In this document: positions 37,230 through 52,822 of the stretch, piece by piece
Position numbering within the stretch: the stretch's first letter is position 1
How the letters are laid out: each line of letters opens with the position of its first letter
Source: Atherix ibis
Taxonomy: Eukaryota; Arthropoda; Insecta; Diptera; Athericidae
Length of the DNA: 64,000 bases
Assembly: GCA_958298945.1 (NCBI GenBank)
Contig: OY282608.1
Location: forward strand, 17,523,933 to 17,587,932
Reading direction: 5' to 3'
The notes under the pieces: model-generated
Databases searched by the model: none
Told to the model about the DNA's origin: nothing
What the model saw: the letters and a program-made list of their open reading frames with translations, nothing else
Program-made: the position numbers and the translations under genes

Positions 37230-38520
37230 AACCAACAAACCAACAAACCAATAAGCCAACAAACCAACAAACCACAAACCAATAAGCCAACATGGCAACA
37301 AACCAACAAACCAACAAGCCAACAAACCAACAAGCCAACAAACCAACAAACCAACAAACCAAGTAACCAAAAAGCCAACAAACTAACAAACCAACTAGCC
37401 AACAAGCCAACAAACCAAAAAACCAACAAAGCAACAAGCCAACAAGCCAATAAACCAACAAACCAACAAGCCAACAAACCAACAAACCAACAAACCAACA
37501 AGCCAACAAACCAACAAACAAATAAACCAACAAACCAACAAACCAACAAACCAACAAACCAACAAACCAAAAAACCAACAAACCAACAAACCAACAAGCC
37601 AACAAGCCAACAAACCAACAAGCCAACAAGCCAACAAACCAACAAACCAAAAAGCAAACAAACCAACAAACCAACAAACCAACAAACCAACAAGCAAAAA
37701 AACCAACAAACAAATAAACCAGCAAACCAAAAAACCAACAAACCAACAAACCAACAAACCAACAAACCAACAAACCAACAAGCCAACAAGTCAACAAACC
37801 AACAAACCAACAAACCAACAAACTAAGTAACCAACAAGCCAACAAACCAACAAACCAACAAGCCAACAAACCAACAATCTAACAAACCAACAAGCCAACA
37901 AACCAACAAACCAACAAGCCAACAAGCCAAAAAACCAACAAACCAACAAGCCAACAAACCAACAAACATACAAACCAACAAGCCAACAATCCAACAAACA
38001 AATAAACCAACAAACCAACAAACCAACAAACCAACAAACCAACAAACCTAAAAACCAACAAACCAAAAATCCAACAAGCCAACAAACCAACAAACCAACA
38101 AGCCAACAAACCAACAAACAAATAAACCAACAAACCAACAAACCAACAAACCAACAAACCAACAAACCTAAAAACCAACAAACCAAAAAGCCAACAAACC
38201 AACAAACCAATAAGCCAACAAACCAACAAACCACAAACCAATAAGCCAACATGGCAACAAACCAACAAACCAACAAGCCAACAAACCAACAAGCCAACAA
38301 ACCAACAAACCAACAAACCAAGTAACCAAAAAGCCAACAAACTAACAAACCAACTAGCCAACAAGCCAACAAACCAACAAACCAACAAAGCAACAAGCCA
38401 ACAAGCCAATAAACCAACAAACCAACAAGCCAACAAACCAACAAACCAACAAACCAACAAGCCAACAAACCAACAAACAAATAAACCAACAAACCAACAA
38501 ACCAACAAACCAACAAACCA
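37230..38520 (-). repeat. 959-bp-offset duplication with a CATGGC landmark
   Basis: An unusual string, CCACAAACCAATAAGCC followed by AACATGGCAAC, occurs with CATGGC at 37,291 and 38,250, and the next roughly 270 bp match. The same landmark returns at 40,144 (with AATGAGCC), 41,437 and 59,599, so this segment has been copied at least five times in the right arm. The CACAAACC part is a shortened monomer that shifts the 8-bp register. Confidence 0.75.
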
Positions 38521-41500
38521 ACAAACTAACAAACAAATAAAACAACAAACCAAAAAACCAACAAGCCAACAAACCAACAAACCAACAAACCAACAAGCCA
38601 ACAAACCAACAAGCCAACAAACCAACAAACCAACAAAGCAACAAGCCAACAGGCCAACAAACCAACAAGCCAACAAACCAACAAACCAACAAACCAACAA
38701 GCCAACAAGCCAACAAACCAACAAACCAACAAGCCAACAAGCCAACAAACCAACAAACCAACAAGCCAAAAAACCAACAAACCAACAAACAAACAAACCA
38801 ACAAACCAACAAACCAACAAACCAACTAGCCAACATACCAACAAACCAACAAACCAACAAACCAACAAGCCAACAAACCAACAAGCCAACAAACCAACAA
38901 ATCAACAAACCAAGTAACCAAAACGCCAACAAACTAACAAAACAACAAGCCAACAAGCCAACAAACCAACAAACCAAAAGAGCAACAAGCCAAAAAACCA
39001 AGAAACCAACAAACCAACAAGCCAACAAACCAACAAACCAACAAACCAACAAGCCAACAAACCAACAAACAAATAAACCAACAAAACAACAAACCAACAA
39101 ACCAACAAACCAAAAAACCAAAAAACCAACAAACCAACAAACCAACAAGCCAACAAACCAACAAACTAACTAACCGACAAGACAACAAACCAACAAACCA
39201 ACAAGCCAACAAACCAACAAACCAACAAACCAACATGCCAACAAACCAACAAATCAACAAATCAACAAAACAACAAACCAAGAAACCAACAAACTAACAA
39301 ACCAACAAACCAAAAAACCAACAAACCAACAAACCAACAAACCATCCAACGAACAAACCAACAAACCAACAAACCAACAAACCAACAAACCAACAAACCA
39401 ACAAACCAACAAACCAACAAACCAACAAACCAACAAACCAAAAAACCAACAAACCAACAAGCCAACAAGCCAACAAACCAACAAACTAACAAACCAACAA
39501 GCCAACAAACCAACAAACCAACAAGCCAACAAGCCAACAATCCAACAAACCAACAAACCAAAAAACCAACAAACCAACAAGCCAACAATCCAACAAACCA
39601 ACAAAGCAAAAAACCAACAAGCCAACAAACCAACAAACTAGCAAGCCAACAAACCAGCAAACCAACAAACCAACGAGCCAACAAGCCAACAAACCAACAA
39701 ACCAACAAGCCAACAAACCAACAAACAAATAAACCAACAAAACAACAAACCAACAAACCAACAAACCAACAAACTAACAAACAAATAAACCAACAAACCA
39801 AAAAACCAACAAGCCAAGAAACCAACAAACCAACAAACCAACAAACCAACAAGCCAATAAACCAACAAGCCAACAAACCAACAAACCAACAAACCAAGTA
39901 ACCAAACAGCCAACAAACTAACAAACCAACAAGCCAACAAGCCAACAAGCCAACAAACCAACAAACCAACAAAGCAACAAGCCAACAAGCCAACAAACGA
40001 CCAACCAACAAGCCAACAAACGAACAAACCAACAAGCCAACAAGCCAACAAACCAACAAACCAACAAACCAACAAGCCAACAAACCAACAAACCAACAAA
40101 CCAATAAGCCAACAAACCAACAAACCACAAACCAATGAGCCAACATGGCAACAAACCAACAAACCAACAAGCCAACAAACCAACAAGCCAACAAACCAAC
40201 AAACCAACAAACTAAGTAACCAAACAGCCAACAAACTAACAAACCAACAAGCCAACAAGCCAACAAGCCAACAAACCAACAAACCAACAAAGCAACAAGC
40301 CAACAAGCCAACAAACGACCAACCAACAAGCCAACAAACCAACAAACCAACAAACCAACAAGCCAACAAACCAACAAACAAATAAACCAACAAAACAACA
40401 AACCAACAAACCAACAAACCAAAAAACCAAAAAACCAACAAACCAACAAACCAACAAGCCAACAAACCAACAAACTAACTAACCAACAAGACAACAAACC
40501 AACAAACCAACAAGCCAACAAACCAACAAACCAACAAACCAACATGCCAACAAACCAACAAATCAACAAATCAACAAAACAACAAACCAAGAAACCAACA
40601 AACTAACAAACCAACAAACCAAAAAACCAACAAACCAACAAACCAACAAACCATCAAACGAACAAACCAACAAACCAACAAACCAACAAACCAACAAACC
40701 AACAAACCAACAAACCAACAAACCAACAAACCAACAAACCAACAAACCAAAAAACCAACAAACCAACAAGCCAACAAGCCAACAAACCAACAAACTAACA
40801 AACCAACAAGCCAACAAACCAACAAACCAACAAACCAACAAGCCAACAAGCCAACAAACCAACAAACCAACAAACCAAAAAACCAACAAACCAACAAGCC
40901 AACAATCCAACAAACCAACAAAGCAAAAAACCAACAAGCCAACAAACCAACAAACCAGCAAGCCAACAAACCAGCAAACCAACAAACCAACGAGCCAACA
41001 AGCCAACAAACAAATAAACCAACAAAACAACAAACCAACAAACCAACAAACCAACAAACTAACAAACAAATAAACCAACAAACCAAAAAACCAACAAGCC
41101 AAGAAACCAACAAACCAACAAACCAACAAATCAACAAGCCAATAAACCAACAAGCCAACAAACCAACAAACCAACAAACCAAGTAACCAAACAGCCAACA
41201 AACTAACAAACCAACAAGCCAACAAGCCAACAAGCCAACAAACCAACAAACCAACAAACCAACAAAGCAACAAGCCAACAAGCCAACAAACGACCAATCA
41301 ACAAGCCAACAAACCAACAAACCAACAAGCCAACAAGCCAACAAACCAACAAACCAATAAACCAACAAGCCAACAAACCAACAAACCAACAAACCAATAA
41401 GCCAACAAACCAACAAACCACAAACCAATAAGCCAACATGGCAACAAACCAACAAACCAACAAGCCAACAAACCAACAAGCCAACAAACCAACAAACCAA

Positions 41501-42047
41501 CAAACCAACAAGCCAACAAACCAACAAACAAATAAACCAACAAACCAACAAACCAACAAACCAACAAACCAAAAAACCAGCAAACCAACAAACCAACGAG
41601 CCAACAAGCCAACAAACCAACAAACCAACAAGCCAACAAACCAACAAACAAATAAACCAACAAAACAACAAACCAACAAACCAACAAACCAACAAACTAA
41701 CAAACAAATAAACCAACAAACCAAAAAACCAACAAGCCAAGAAACCAACAAACCAACAAACCAAGAAACCAACAAGCCAATAAACCAACAAGCCAACAAA
41801 CCAACAAACCAACAAACCAAGTAACCAAACAGCCAACAAACTAACAAACCAACAAGCCAACAAGCCAACAAGCCAACAAACCAACAAACCAACAAAGCAA
41901 CAAGCCAACAAGCCAACAAACGACCAACCAACAAGCCAACAAACCAACAAACCAACAAGCCAACAAGCCAACAAACCAACAAACCAACAAACCAACAAGC
42001 CAACAAACCAACAAACCAACAAACCAATAAGCCAACAAACCAACAAA

Positions 42048-45000
42048 CTAAGTAACCAACAAGCCAACAAACCAACAAACCAACAAGCCAACAAACCAAC
42101 AAACTAACAAACCAACAAGCCAACAAACCAACAAACCAACAAGCCAACAAGCCAAAAAACCAACAAACCAACAAGCCAACAAACCAACAAACATACAAAC
42201 CAACAAGCCAACAAACCAACAAACAAATAAACCAACAAACCAACAAACCAACAAACCAACAAACCAACAAACCAACAAACCTAAAAACCAACAAACCAAA
42301 AAGCCAACAAGCCAACAAACCAACAAGCCAACAAGCCAACAAACCAACAAACCAAAAAACCAACAAACCAACAAACCAACAAGCCAACAAGCCAACAAAC
42401 CTACAAACCAACAAACCAACAAACCAACAAACCAAGTAACCAAAAAGCCAACAAACTAACAAACCAACAAGCCAACAAACCAACAAACCAAAAAGCAAAC
42501 AAACTAACAAACCAACAAGCCAACAAGCCAACAAACCAACAAACCAATAAAGCAACAAGCCAACAAGCCAAGAAACCAACAAACTAACAAACCAACAAGC
42601 CAACAAACCAACAAACCAACAAGCCAACAAGCCAAAAAACCAACAAACCAACAAGCCAACAAACCAACAAACATACAAACCAACAAGCCAACAAACCAAC
42701 AAACAAATAAACCAACAAACCAACAAACCAACATACCAACAAAACAACAAACCTAAAAACCAACAAACCAAAAAGCCAACAAGCCAACAAACCAACAAGC
42801 CAACAAGCCAACAAACCAACAAACCAAAAAACCAACAAACCAACAAACCAACAAGCCAACAAGCCAACAAACCTACAAACCAACAAACCAACAAACCAAC
42901 AAACCAAGTAACCAAAAAGCCAACAAACTAACCAACCAACAAGCCAACAAACCAACAAACCAAAAAGCCAACAAACTAACAAACCAACACGCCAACAAGC
43001 CAACAAACCAACAAACCAACAAAGCAACAAGCCAACAAGCCAAGAAACCAACAAAACAACAAGCCAACAAACCAACAAACCAACAAACCAACAAACCAAC
43101 AAACCAACAAACCAACAAACCAACAAACCAACAAGCCAACAACCCAACATACCAACAAACCAACAAGCCAACAAGTCAACAAACCAACAAACCAACAAAG
43201 CAACAAGCCAACAAGCCAACAAACCAACAAACCAACAAGCCAACAAACCAACAAACCAACAAGCCAACAAGCCAACAAACCAACAAACCAACAAACCAAC
43301 AAGCCAACAAACCAACAAACCAACAAGCCAACAAGCCAACAAACCAACAAACCAACAACCCAACAAACCAACAAACCAACAAGCCAACAAGTCAACAAAC
43401 CAACAAACCAACAAAGCAACAAGCCAACAAACCAACAAACCAACAAGCCAACAAACCAACAAACCAACAAACCAACAAGCCAACAAGCCAAAAAACCAAC
43501 AAACAAATAAACCAACAAACCAACAAACCAACAAACCAACAAACCAACAAACCAAAAAACCAACAAACCAACAAACCAACAAGCCAACAAGCCAACAAAC
43601 CAACAAGCCAACAAGCCAACAAACCAACAAACCAAAAAGCAAACAAACCAACAAACCAACAAACCAACAAGCCAACAAACAAATAAAGCAGCAAACAAAA
43701 AAACCAACAAACCAACAAACCAACAAACCAACAAACCAACAAACCAACAAGCCAACAAGCCAACAAACCAACAAACCAACAAACCAACAAACTAAGTAAC
43801 CAACAAGCCAACAAACCAACAAACCAACAAGCCAACAAACCAACAAACTAACAAACCAACAAGCCAACAAACCAACAAACCAACAAGCCAACAAGCCAAA
43901 AAACCAACAAACCAACAAGCCAACAAACCAACAAACATACAAACCAACAAGCCAACAAACCAACAAACAAATAAACCAACAAACCAACAAACCAACAAAC
44001 CAACAAACCAACAAACCTAAAAACCAACAAACCAAAAAGCCAACAAGCCAACAAACCAACAAGCCAACAAGCCAACAAACCAACAAACCAAAAAACCAAC
44101 AAACCAACAAACCAACAAGCCAACAAGCCAACAAACCTACAAACCTACAAACCAACAAACCAACTAACCAACAAACCAAGTAACCAAAAAGCCAACAAAC
44201 TAACAAACCAACAAGCCAACAAACCAACAAACCAAAAAGCCAACAAACTAACAAACCAAAAAGCCAACAAGCCAACAAACCAACAAACCAACAAAGCAAC
44301 AAGCCAACAAGCCAACAAACCAACAAACTAACAAACCAACAAGCCAGCAAACCAACAAACCAACAAGCCAACAAGCCAAAAAACCAACAAACCAACGAGC
44401 CAACAAACCAACAAACATACAAACCAACAAGCCAGGAAACCAACAAACAAATAAACCAACAAACCAACAAACCAACATACCAACAATACAACAAACCTAA
44501 AAACCAACAAACCAAAAAGCCAACAAGCCAACAAACCAACAAGCCAACAAGCCAACAAACCAACAAACCAAAAAACCAACAAACCAACAAACCAACAAGC
44601 CAACAAGCCAACAAACCTACAAACCAACAAACCAAGAAACCAACAAACCAAGTAACCAAAAAGCCAACAAACTAACAAACCAACAAGCCAACAAACCAAC
44701 AAACCAAAAAGCCAACAAACTAACAAACCAACACGCCAACAAGCCAACAAACCAACAAACCAACAAAGCAACAAGCCAACAAGCCAAGAAACCAACAAAA
44801 CAACAAGCCAACAAACCAACAAACCAACAAACCAACAAACCAACAAACCAACAAACCAACAAACCAACAAACCAACAAGCCAACAACCCAACATACCAAC
44901 AAACCAACAAGCCAACAAGTCAACAAACCAACAAACCAACAAAGCAACAAGCCAACAAGCCAACAAACCAACAAACCAACAAGCCAACAAACCAACAAAC

Positions 45001-45170
45001 CAACAAGCCAACAAGCCAACAAACCAACAAACCAACAAACCAACAAGCCAACAAACCGACAAACCAACAAGCCAACAAGCCAACAAACCAACAAACCAAC
45101 AACCCAACAAACCAACAAACCAACAAGCCAACAAGTCAACAAACCAACAAACCAACAAAGCAACAAGCCA
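42048..45170 (-). repeat. 1,744-bp-offset tandem higher-order repeat
   Basis: Five landmarks recur exactly 1,744 bp apart: CTAAGTAACC at 42,048 and 43,792; AACATACAAACC at 42,190 and 43,934; AACATACAAACC again at 42,670 and 44,414; CACGCC at 42,988 and 44,732; AAGTCAAC at 43,389 and 45,133. The match is lost after about 43,426 against 45,170. 1,744 bp equals 218 monomers. AACCTAAAAACC becomes a typical variant in this domain. Confidence 0.82.
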
Positions 45171-45354
45171 ACAAGCCAACAAACCAACAAACCAACAAGC
45201 CAACAAACCAACAAACCAACAAACAAAGTAACCAAAAAGCCAACAAACTAACAAACCAACAAGCCAACAAACCAACAAACTAAAAAGCCAACAAACTAAC
45301 AAACCAACAAGCCAACAAGCCAACAAACCAACAAACCAACAAAGCAACAAGCCA

Positions 45355-45385
45355 ACAAGCAAAGAAAATAACAAAACAACAAGCC
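45355..45385 (-). repeat. Irregular A-rich patch in the right arm
   Basis: GCAAAGAAAATAACAAAAC at about 45,359-45,377 departs from the monomer by several substitutions. The related copy near 48,328 reads GCAAAGAAACC, so extra changes have built up here after copying. Confidence 0.7.
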
Positions 45386-48300
45386 AACAAACCAACAAAC
45401 CAACAAACCAACAAACCAACAAACCAACAAACCAACAAGCCAACAACCCAACAAACCAACAAACCTACAAGCCAACAAGTCGACAAACCAACAAACCAAC
45501 AAAGCAACAAGCCAACAAACCAACAAACCAACAAGCCAACAAACCAACAAACCAACAAGCCAACAAGCCAACAAGCCAACAAACCAACAAACCAACAAAC
45601 CAACAAACCAACAAACCAACAAACCAACAAACCAACAAGCCAACAAGCCAACAAACCAACAAACCAACAAACCAACAAACTAAATAACCAACAAGCCAAC
45701 AAACCAACAAACCAACAAGCCAACAAACCAACAAACTAACAAACCAACAAGCAGACAAACCAACAAACCAACAAGCCAACAAGCCAAAAAACCAACAAAC
45801 CAACAAGCCAACAAGCCAAAAAACCAACAAACCAACAAGCCAACAAACCAACAAACCTAAAAACCAACAAACCAAAAAGCCAACAAGCCAACAAACCAAC
45901 AAGCCAACAAGCCAACAAACCAACAAACCAAAAAACCAACAAACCAACAAACCAACAAGCCAACAAGCCAACAAACCTACAAACCAACAAACCAACAAAC
46001 CAACAAACCAAGTAACCAAAAAGCCAACAAACTAACAAACCAACAAGCCAAAAAACCAACAAACCAAAAAGCCAACAAACTAACAAACCAACAAGCCAAC
46101 AAGCCAACAAACCAACAAACCAACAAAGCAACAAGCCAACAAGCCAAGAAACCAACAAGCCAACAAACCAACAAACTAACAAACCAACAAGCCAACAAAC
46201 CAACAAACCAACAAGCCAACAAGCCAAAAAACCAACAAACCAACAAGCCAACAAACCAACAAACCAACAAACCAACAAACCTAAAAACCAACAAACCAAA
46301 AAGCCAACAAGCCAACAAACCAACAAACCAACAAGCCAACAAACCAACAAGCCAACAAGCCAACAAACCTACAAACCAACAAACCAACAAACCAACAAAC
46401 CAAGTAACCAAAAAGCCAACAAACTAACAAACCAACAAGCCAACAAACCAACAAACCAAAAAGCCAACAAACTAACAAACCAACAAGCCAACAAGCCAAC
46501 AAACCAACAAACCAACAAAGCAACAAGCCAACAAGCCAAGAAACCAACAAAACAACAAGCCAACAAACCAACAAACCAACAAACCAACAAACCAACAAAC
46601 CAACAAACCAACAAACCAACAAGCCAACAACCCAACAAACCAACAAACCAACAAGCCAACAAGTCAACAAACCAACAAACCAACAAAGCAACAAGCCAAC
46701 AAGCCAACAAACCAACAAACCAACAAGCCAACAAACCAACAAACCAACAAGCCAACAAGCCAACAAACCAACAAACCAACAAACCAACAAGCCAACAAAC
46801 CAACAAACCAACAAGCCAACAAGCCAACAAACCAACAAGCCAACAAACCAACAAACCAACAAACCAACAAACCAACAAACCAACAAACCAATAAACCAAC
46901 AAACCAACAAGCCAACAAACCAACAAACCAAAAAGCCAACAAACTAACAAACCAACAAGCCAACAAGCCAACAAACCAACAAACCAACAAAGCAACAAGC
47001 CAACAAGCCAAGAAACCAACAAGCCAACAAACCAACAAACTAACAAACCAACAAGCCAACAAACCAACAAACCAACAAGCCAACAAGCCAAAAAACCAAC
47101 AAACCAACAAGCCAACAAACCAACAAACATACAAACCAACAAGCCAACAAACCAACAAACCAACAAACCAACAAACCTTAAAACCAACAAACCAAAAAGC
47201 CAACAAGCCAACAAACCAACAAGCCAACAAGCCAACAAACCAACAAGCCAACAAGCCAACAAACCTACAAACCAACAAACCAACAAACCAACAAACCAAG
47301 TAACCAAAAAGCCAACAAACTAACAAACCAAGAAACCAACAAAACAACAAGCCAACAAACCAACAAACCAACAAACCAACAAACCAACAAACCAACAAGC
47401 CAACAACCCAACAAACCAACAAACCAACAAGCCAACAATTCAACAAACCAACAAACCAACAAAGCAACAAGCCAACAAGCCAACAAACCAACAAACCAAC
47501 AAGCCAACAAGCCAACAAACCAACAAACCAACAAGCCAACAAGCCAACAAACCAACAAACTAACAACCCAACAAGCCAACAAACCAACAAACCAACAAGC
47601 CAACAAGCCAACAAACCAACAAACCAACAAGCCAACAAACCAACAAACCAACAAACCAACAAACCAACAAACCAACAAACCAACAAACCAACAAACCAAT
47701 AAACCAACAAACCAACAAGCCAACAAACCAACAAACCAACAAACCAACAAGCCAACAAACCAACAAGCCAACAAGCCAACAAACCAACAAACCAAGTAAC
47801 CAAAAAGCCAACAAACTAACAAACCAACAAGCCAACAACCCAACATACCAACAAACCAACAAGCCAACAAGTCAACAAACCAACAAACCAACAAAGCAAC
47901 AAGCCAACAAGCCAACAAACCAACAAACCAACAAGCCAACAAACCAACAAACCAACAAGCCAACAAGCCAACAAACCAACAAACCAACAAACCAACAAGC
48001 CAACAAACCAACAAACCAACAAGCCAACAAGCCAACAAACCAACAAACCAACAACCCAACAAACCAACAAACCAACAAGCCAACAAGTCAACAAACCAAC
48101 AAACCAACAAAGCAACAAGCCAACAAGCCAACAAACCAACAAACCAACAAGCCAACAAACCAACAAACCAACAAACCAACAAACCAACAAACCAAGTAAC
48201 CAAAAAGCCAACAAACTAACAAACCAACAAGCCAACAAACCAACAAACCAAAAAGCCAACAAACTAACAAACCAATAAGCCAACAAGCCAACAAACCAAC

Positions 48301-49446
48301 AAACCAACAAAGCAACAAGCCAACAAGCAAAGAAACCAACAAAACAACAAGCCAACAAACCAACAAACCAACAAACCAACAAACCAACAAACCAACAAAC
48401 CAACAAGCCAACAACCCAACAAACCAACAAACCAACAAGCCAACAAGTCGACAAACCAACAAACCAACAAAGCAACAAGCCAACAAACCAACAAACCAAC
48501 AAGCCAACAAACCAACAAACCAACAAGCCAACAAGCCAACAAACCAACAAACCAACAAACCAACAAACCAACAAACCAACAAACCAACAAACCAACAAGC
48601 CAACAAGCCAACAAACCAACAAACCAACAAACCAACAATCTAAGTAACCAACAAGCCAACAAACCAACAAACCAACAAGCCAACAAACCAACAAACTAAC
48701 AAACCAACAAGCAGACAAACCAACAAACCAACAAGCCAACAAGCCAAAAAACCAACAAACCAACAAGCCAACAAACCAACAAACATACAAACCAACAAGC
48801 CAACAAACCAACAAACAAATAAACCAACAAACCAATAAACCAACAAACCAACAAACCAACAAACCTAAAAACCAACAAACCAAAAAGCCAACAAGCCAAC
48901 AAACCAACAAGCCAACAAGCCAACAAACCAACAAACCAAGTAACCAAAAAGCCAACAAACTAACAAACCAACAAGCCAACAAACCAACAAACAAATAAAC
49001 CAACAAACCAATAAACCAACAAACCAACAAACCAACAAACCTAAAAACCAACAAAGCAACAAGCCAACAAGCCAAGAAACCAACAAGCCAACAAACCAAC
49101 AAGCCAACAAACCAACAAACCAACAAGCCAACAAGCCAAAAAACCAACAAACCAACAAGCCAACAAACCAACAAACATACAAACCAACAAGCCAACAAAC
49201 CAACAAACAAATAAACCAACAAACCAACAAACCAACAAACCAACAAACCAACAAACCTAAAAACCAACAAACCAAAAAGCCAACAAGCCAACAAACCAAC
49301 AAGCCAACAAGCCAACAAACCAACAAGCCAACAAGCCAACAAACCTACAAACCACAAACCAACAAACCAACAAACCAAGTAACCAAAAAGCCAACAAACT
49401 AACAAACCAACAAGCCAACAAACCAACAAACCAAAAAGCCAACAAA

Positions 49447-50202
49447 CTAACAAACCAACAAGCCAACAAGCCAACAAACCAACAAACCAACAAAGCAACA
49501 AGCCAACAAGCCAAGAAACCAACAAAACAACAAGCCAACAAACCAACAAACCAACAAACCAACAAACCAACAAACCAACAAGCCAACAACCCAACAAACC
49601 AACAAACCAACAAGCCAACAAGTCAACAAACCAACAAACCAACAAAGCAACAAGCCAACAAGCCAACAAGCCAACAAACCAACAAACCAACAAGCCAACA
49701 AACCAACAAACCAACAAACCAACAAACCAACAAACCAACAAACCAATAAACCAACAAACCAACAAGCCAACAAACCAACAAACCAAAAAGCCAACAAACT
49801 AACAAACCAACAAGCCAACAAGCCAACAAACCAACAAACCAACAAAGCAACAAGCCAACAAGCCAAGAAACCAACAAGCCAACAAACCAACAAACTAACA
49901 AACCAACAAGCCAACAAACCAACAAACCAACAAGCCAACAAGCCAAAAAACCAACAAACCAACAAGCCAACAAACCAACAAACATACAAACCAACAAGCC
50001 AACAAACCAACAAACAAATAAACCAACAAACCAACAAACCAACAAACCAACAAACCAACAAACCAACAAACCTAAAAACCAACAAACCAAAAAGCCAACA
50101 AGCCAACAAACCAACAAGCCAACAAGCCAACAAACCAACAAGCCAACAAGCCAACAAACCTACAAACCAACAAACCAACAAACCAACAAACCAAGTAACC
50201 AA
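49447..50202 (-). repeat. Amplified block of about 700 bp, copy 1 of 5
   Basis: The right part of the block is CCAAGTAACC preceded leftwards by AACCTACAAACC, AACCTAAAAACC, AAACAAATAAACC and AACATACAAACC (49,981), in fixed order. The same order is found ending at 51,826, 53,578, 57,784 and 62,565. The successive end-to-end spacings are 1,624, 1,752, 4,206 and 4,781 bp. Confidence 0.8.
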
Positions 50203-51070
50203 AAAGCCAACAAACTAACAAACCAACAAGCCAACAAACCAACAAACCAAAAAGCCAACAAACTAACAAACCAACAAGCCAACAAGCCAACAAACCAACA
50301 AACCAACAAACCAACAAAGCAACAAGCCAACAAGCCAACAAACCAACAAACCAACAAGCCAACAAACCAACAAACCAACAAGCCAACAAGCCAACAAACC
50401 AACAAACCAACAAACCAACAAGCCAACAAACCAACAAACCAACAAGCCAACAAGCCAACAAACCAACAAACCAACAAGCCAACAAACCAACAAACCAACA
50501 AACCAACAAACCAACAAACCAACAAACCAACAAACCAACAAACCAATAAACCAACAAACCAACAAGCCAACAAACCAACAAACCAACAAACCAACAAGCC
50601 AACAAACCAACAAGCCAACAAGCCAACAAACCAACAAACCAAGTAACCAAAAAGCCAACAAACTAACAAACCAACAAGCCAACAACCCAACATACCAACA
50701 AACCAACAAGCCAACAAGTCAACAAACCAACAAACCAACAAAGCAACAAGCCAACAAGCCAACAAACCAACAAACCAAAAAGCCAACAAACCAACAAACC
50801 AACAAGCCAACAAGCCAACAAACCAACAAACCAACAAACCAACAAGCCAACAAGCCAACAAACCAACAAACCAACAAGCCAACAAGCCAACAAACCAACA
50901 AACCAACAACCCAACAAACCAACAAACCAACAAGCTAACAAGTCAACAAACCAACAAACCAACAAAGCAACAAGCCAACAAGCCAACAAACCAACAAACC
51001 AACAAACCAACAAGCCAACAAACCAACAAACCAACAAACCAACAAACCAACAAACCAACAAACCAACAAA

Positions 51071-51826
51071 CCAAGTAACCAAAAAGCCAACAAGCCAACA
51101 AACCAACAAACCAACAAAGCAACAAGCCAACAAGCCAAGAAACCAACAAAACAACAAGCCAACAAACCAACAAACCAACAAACCAACAAACCAACAAACC
51201 AACAAGCCAACAACCCAACAAACCAACAAACCAACAAGCCAACAAGTCAACAAACCAACAAACCAACAAAGCAACAAGCCAACAAGCCAACAAGCCAACA
51301 AACCAACAAACCAACAAGCCAACAAACCAACAAACCAACAAACCAACAAACCAACAAACCAACAAACCAATAAACCAACAAACCAACAAGCCAACAAACC
51401 AACAAACCAAAAAGCCAACAAACTAACAAACCAACAAGCCAACAAGCCAACAAACCAACAAACCAACAAAGCAACAAGCCAACAAGCCAAGAAACCAACA
51501 AGCCAACAAACCAACAAACTAACAAACCAACAAGCCAACAAACCAACAAACCAACAAGCCAACAAGCCAAAAAACCAACAAACCAACAAGCCAACAAACC
51601 AACAAACATACAAACCAACAAGCCAACAAACCAACAAACAAATAAACCAACAAACCAACAAACCAACAAACCAACAAACCAACAAACCAACAAACCTAAA
51701 AACCAACAAACCAAAAAGCCAACAAGCCAACAAACCAACAAGCCAACAAGCCAACAAACCAACAAGCCAACAAGCCAACAAACCTACAAACCAACAAACC
51801 AACAAACCAACAAACCAAGTAACCAA
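51071..51826 (-). repeat. Amplified block of about 700 bp, copy 2 of 5
   Basis: The variant order is that of the copy ending at 50,202, with AACATACAAACC at 51,605. It lies inside the 1,752-bp-offset tandem pair. Confidence 0.8.
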
Positions 51827-52822
51827 AAAGCCAACAAACTAACAAACCAACAAGCCAACAAACCAACAAACCAAAAAGCCAACAAACTAACAAACCAACA
51901 AGCCAACAAGCCAACAAACCAACAAACCAACAAAGCAACAAGCCAACAAGCCAAGAAACCAACAAAACAACAAGCCAACAAACCAACAAACCAACAAACC
52001 AACAAACCAACAAACCAACAAGCCAACAACCCAACAAACCAACAAACCAACAAACCAACAAGCCAACAAGTCAACAAACCAACAAACCAACAAAGCAACA
52101 AGCCAACAAGCCAACAAACCAACAAACCAACAAGCCAACAAACCAACAAACCAACAAGCCAACAAGCCAACAAACCAACAAACCAACAAACCAACAAGCC
52201 AACAAACCAACAAACCAACAAGCCAACAAGCCAACAAACCAACAAACCAACAAGCCAACAAACCAACAAACCAACAAACCAACAAACCAACAAACCAACA
52301 AACCAACAAACCAATAAACCAACAAACCAACAAGCCAACAAACCAACAAACCAACAAACCAACAAGCCAACAAACCAACAAGCCAACAAGCCAACAAACC
52401 AACAAACCAAGTAACCAAAAAGCCAACAAACTAACAAACCAACAAGCCAACAACCCAACATACCAACAAACCAACAAGCCAACAAGTCAACAAACCAACA
52501 AACCAACAAAGCAACAAGCCAACAAGCCAACAAACCAACAAACCAAAAAGCCAACAAACCAACAAACCAACAAGCCAACAAGCCAACAAACCAACAAACC
52601 AACAAACCAACAAGCCAACAAGCCAACAAACCAACAAACCAACAAGCCAACAAGCCAACAAACCAACAAACCAACAACCCAACAAACCAACAAACCAACA
52701 AGCTAACAAGTCAACAAACCAACAAACCAACAAAGCAACAAGCCAACAAGCCAACAAACCAACAAACCAACAAGCCAACAAACCAACAAACCAACAAACC
52801 AACAAACCAACAAACCAACAAA

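Noticed and set aside
42584..44659. Long - strand frame (691 codons), and others such as 60,411-62,504, resembling multi-pass membrane proteins
   Set aside because: These are the same satellite translation on the reversed arm. The hydrophobic appearance comes from GTT, TTG and TTT codons of the 8-bp unit.
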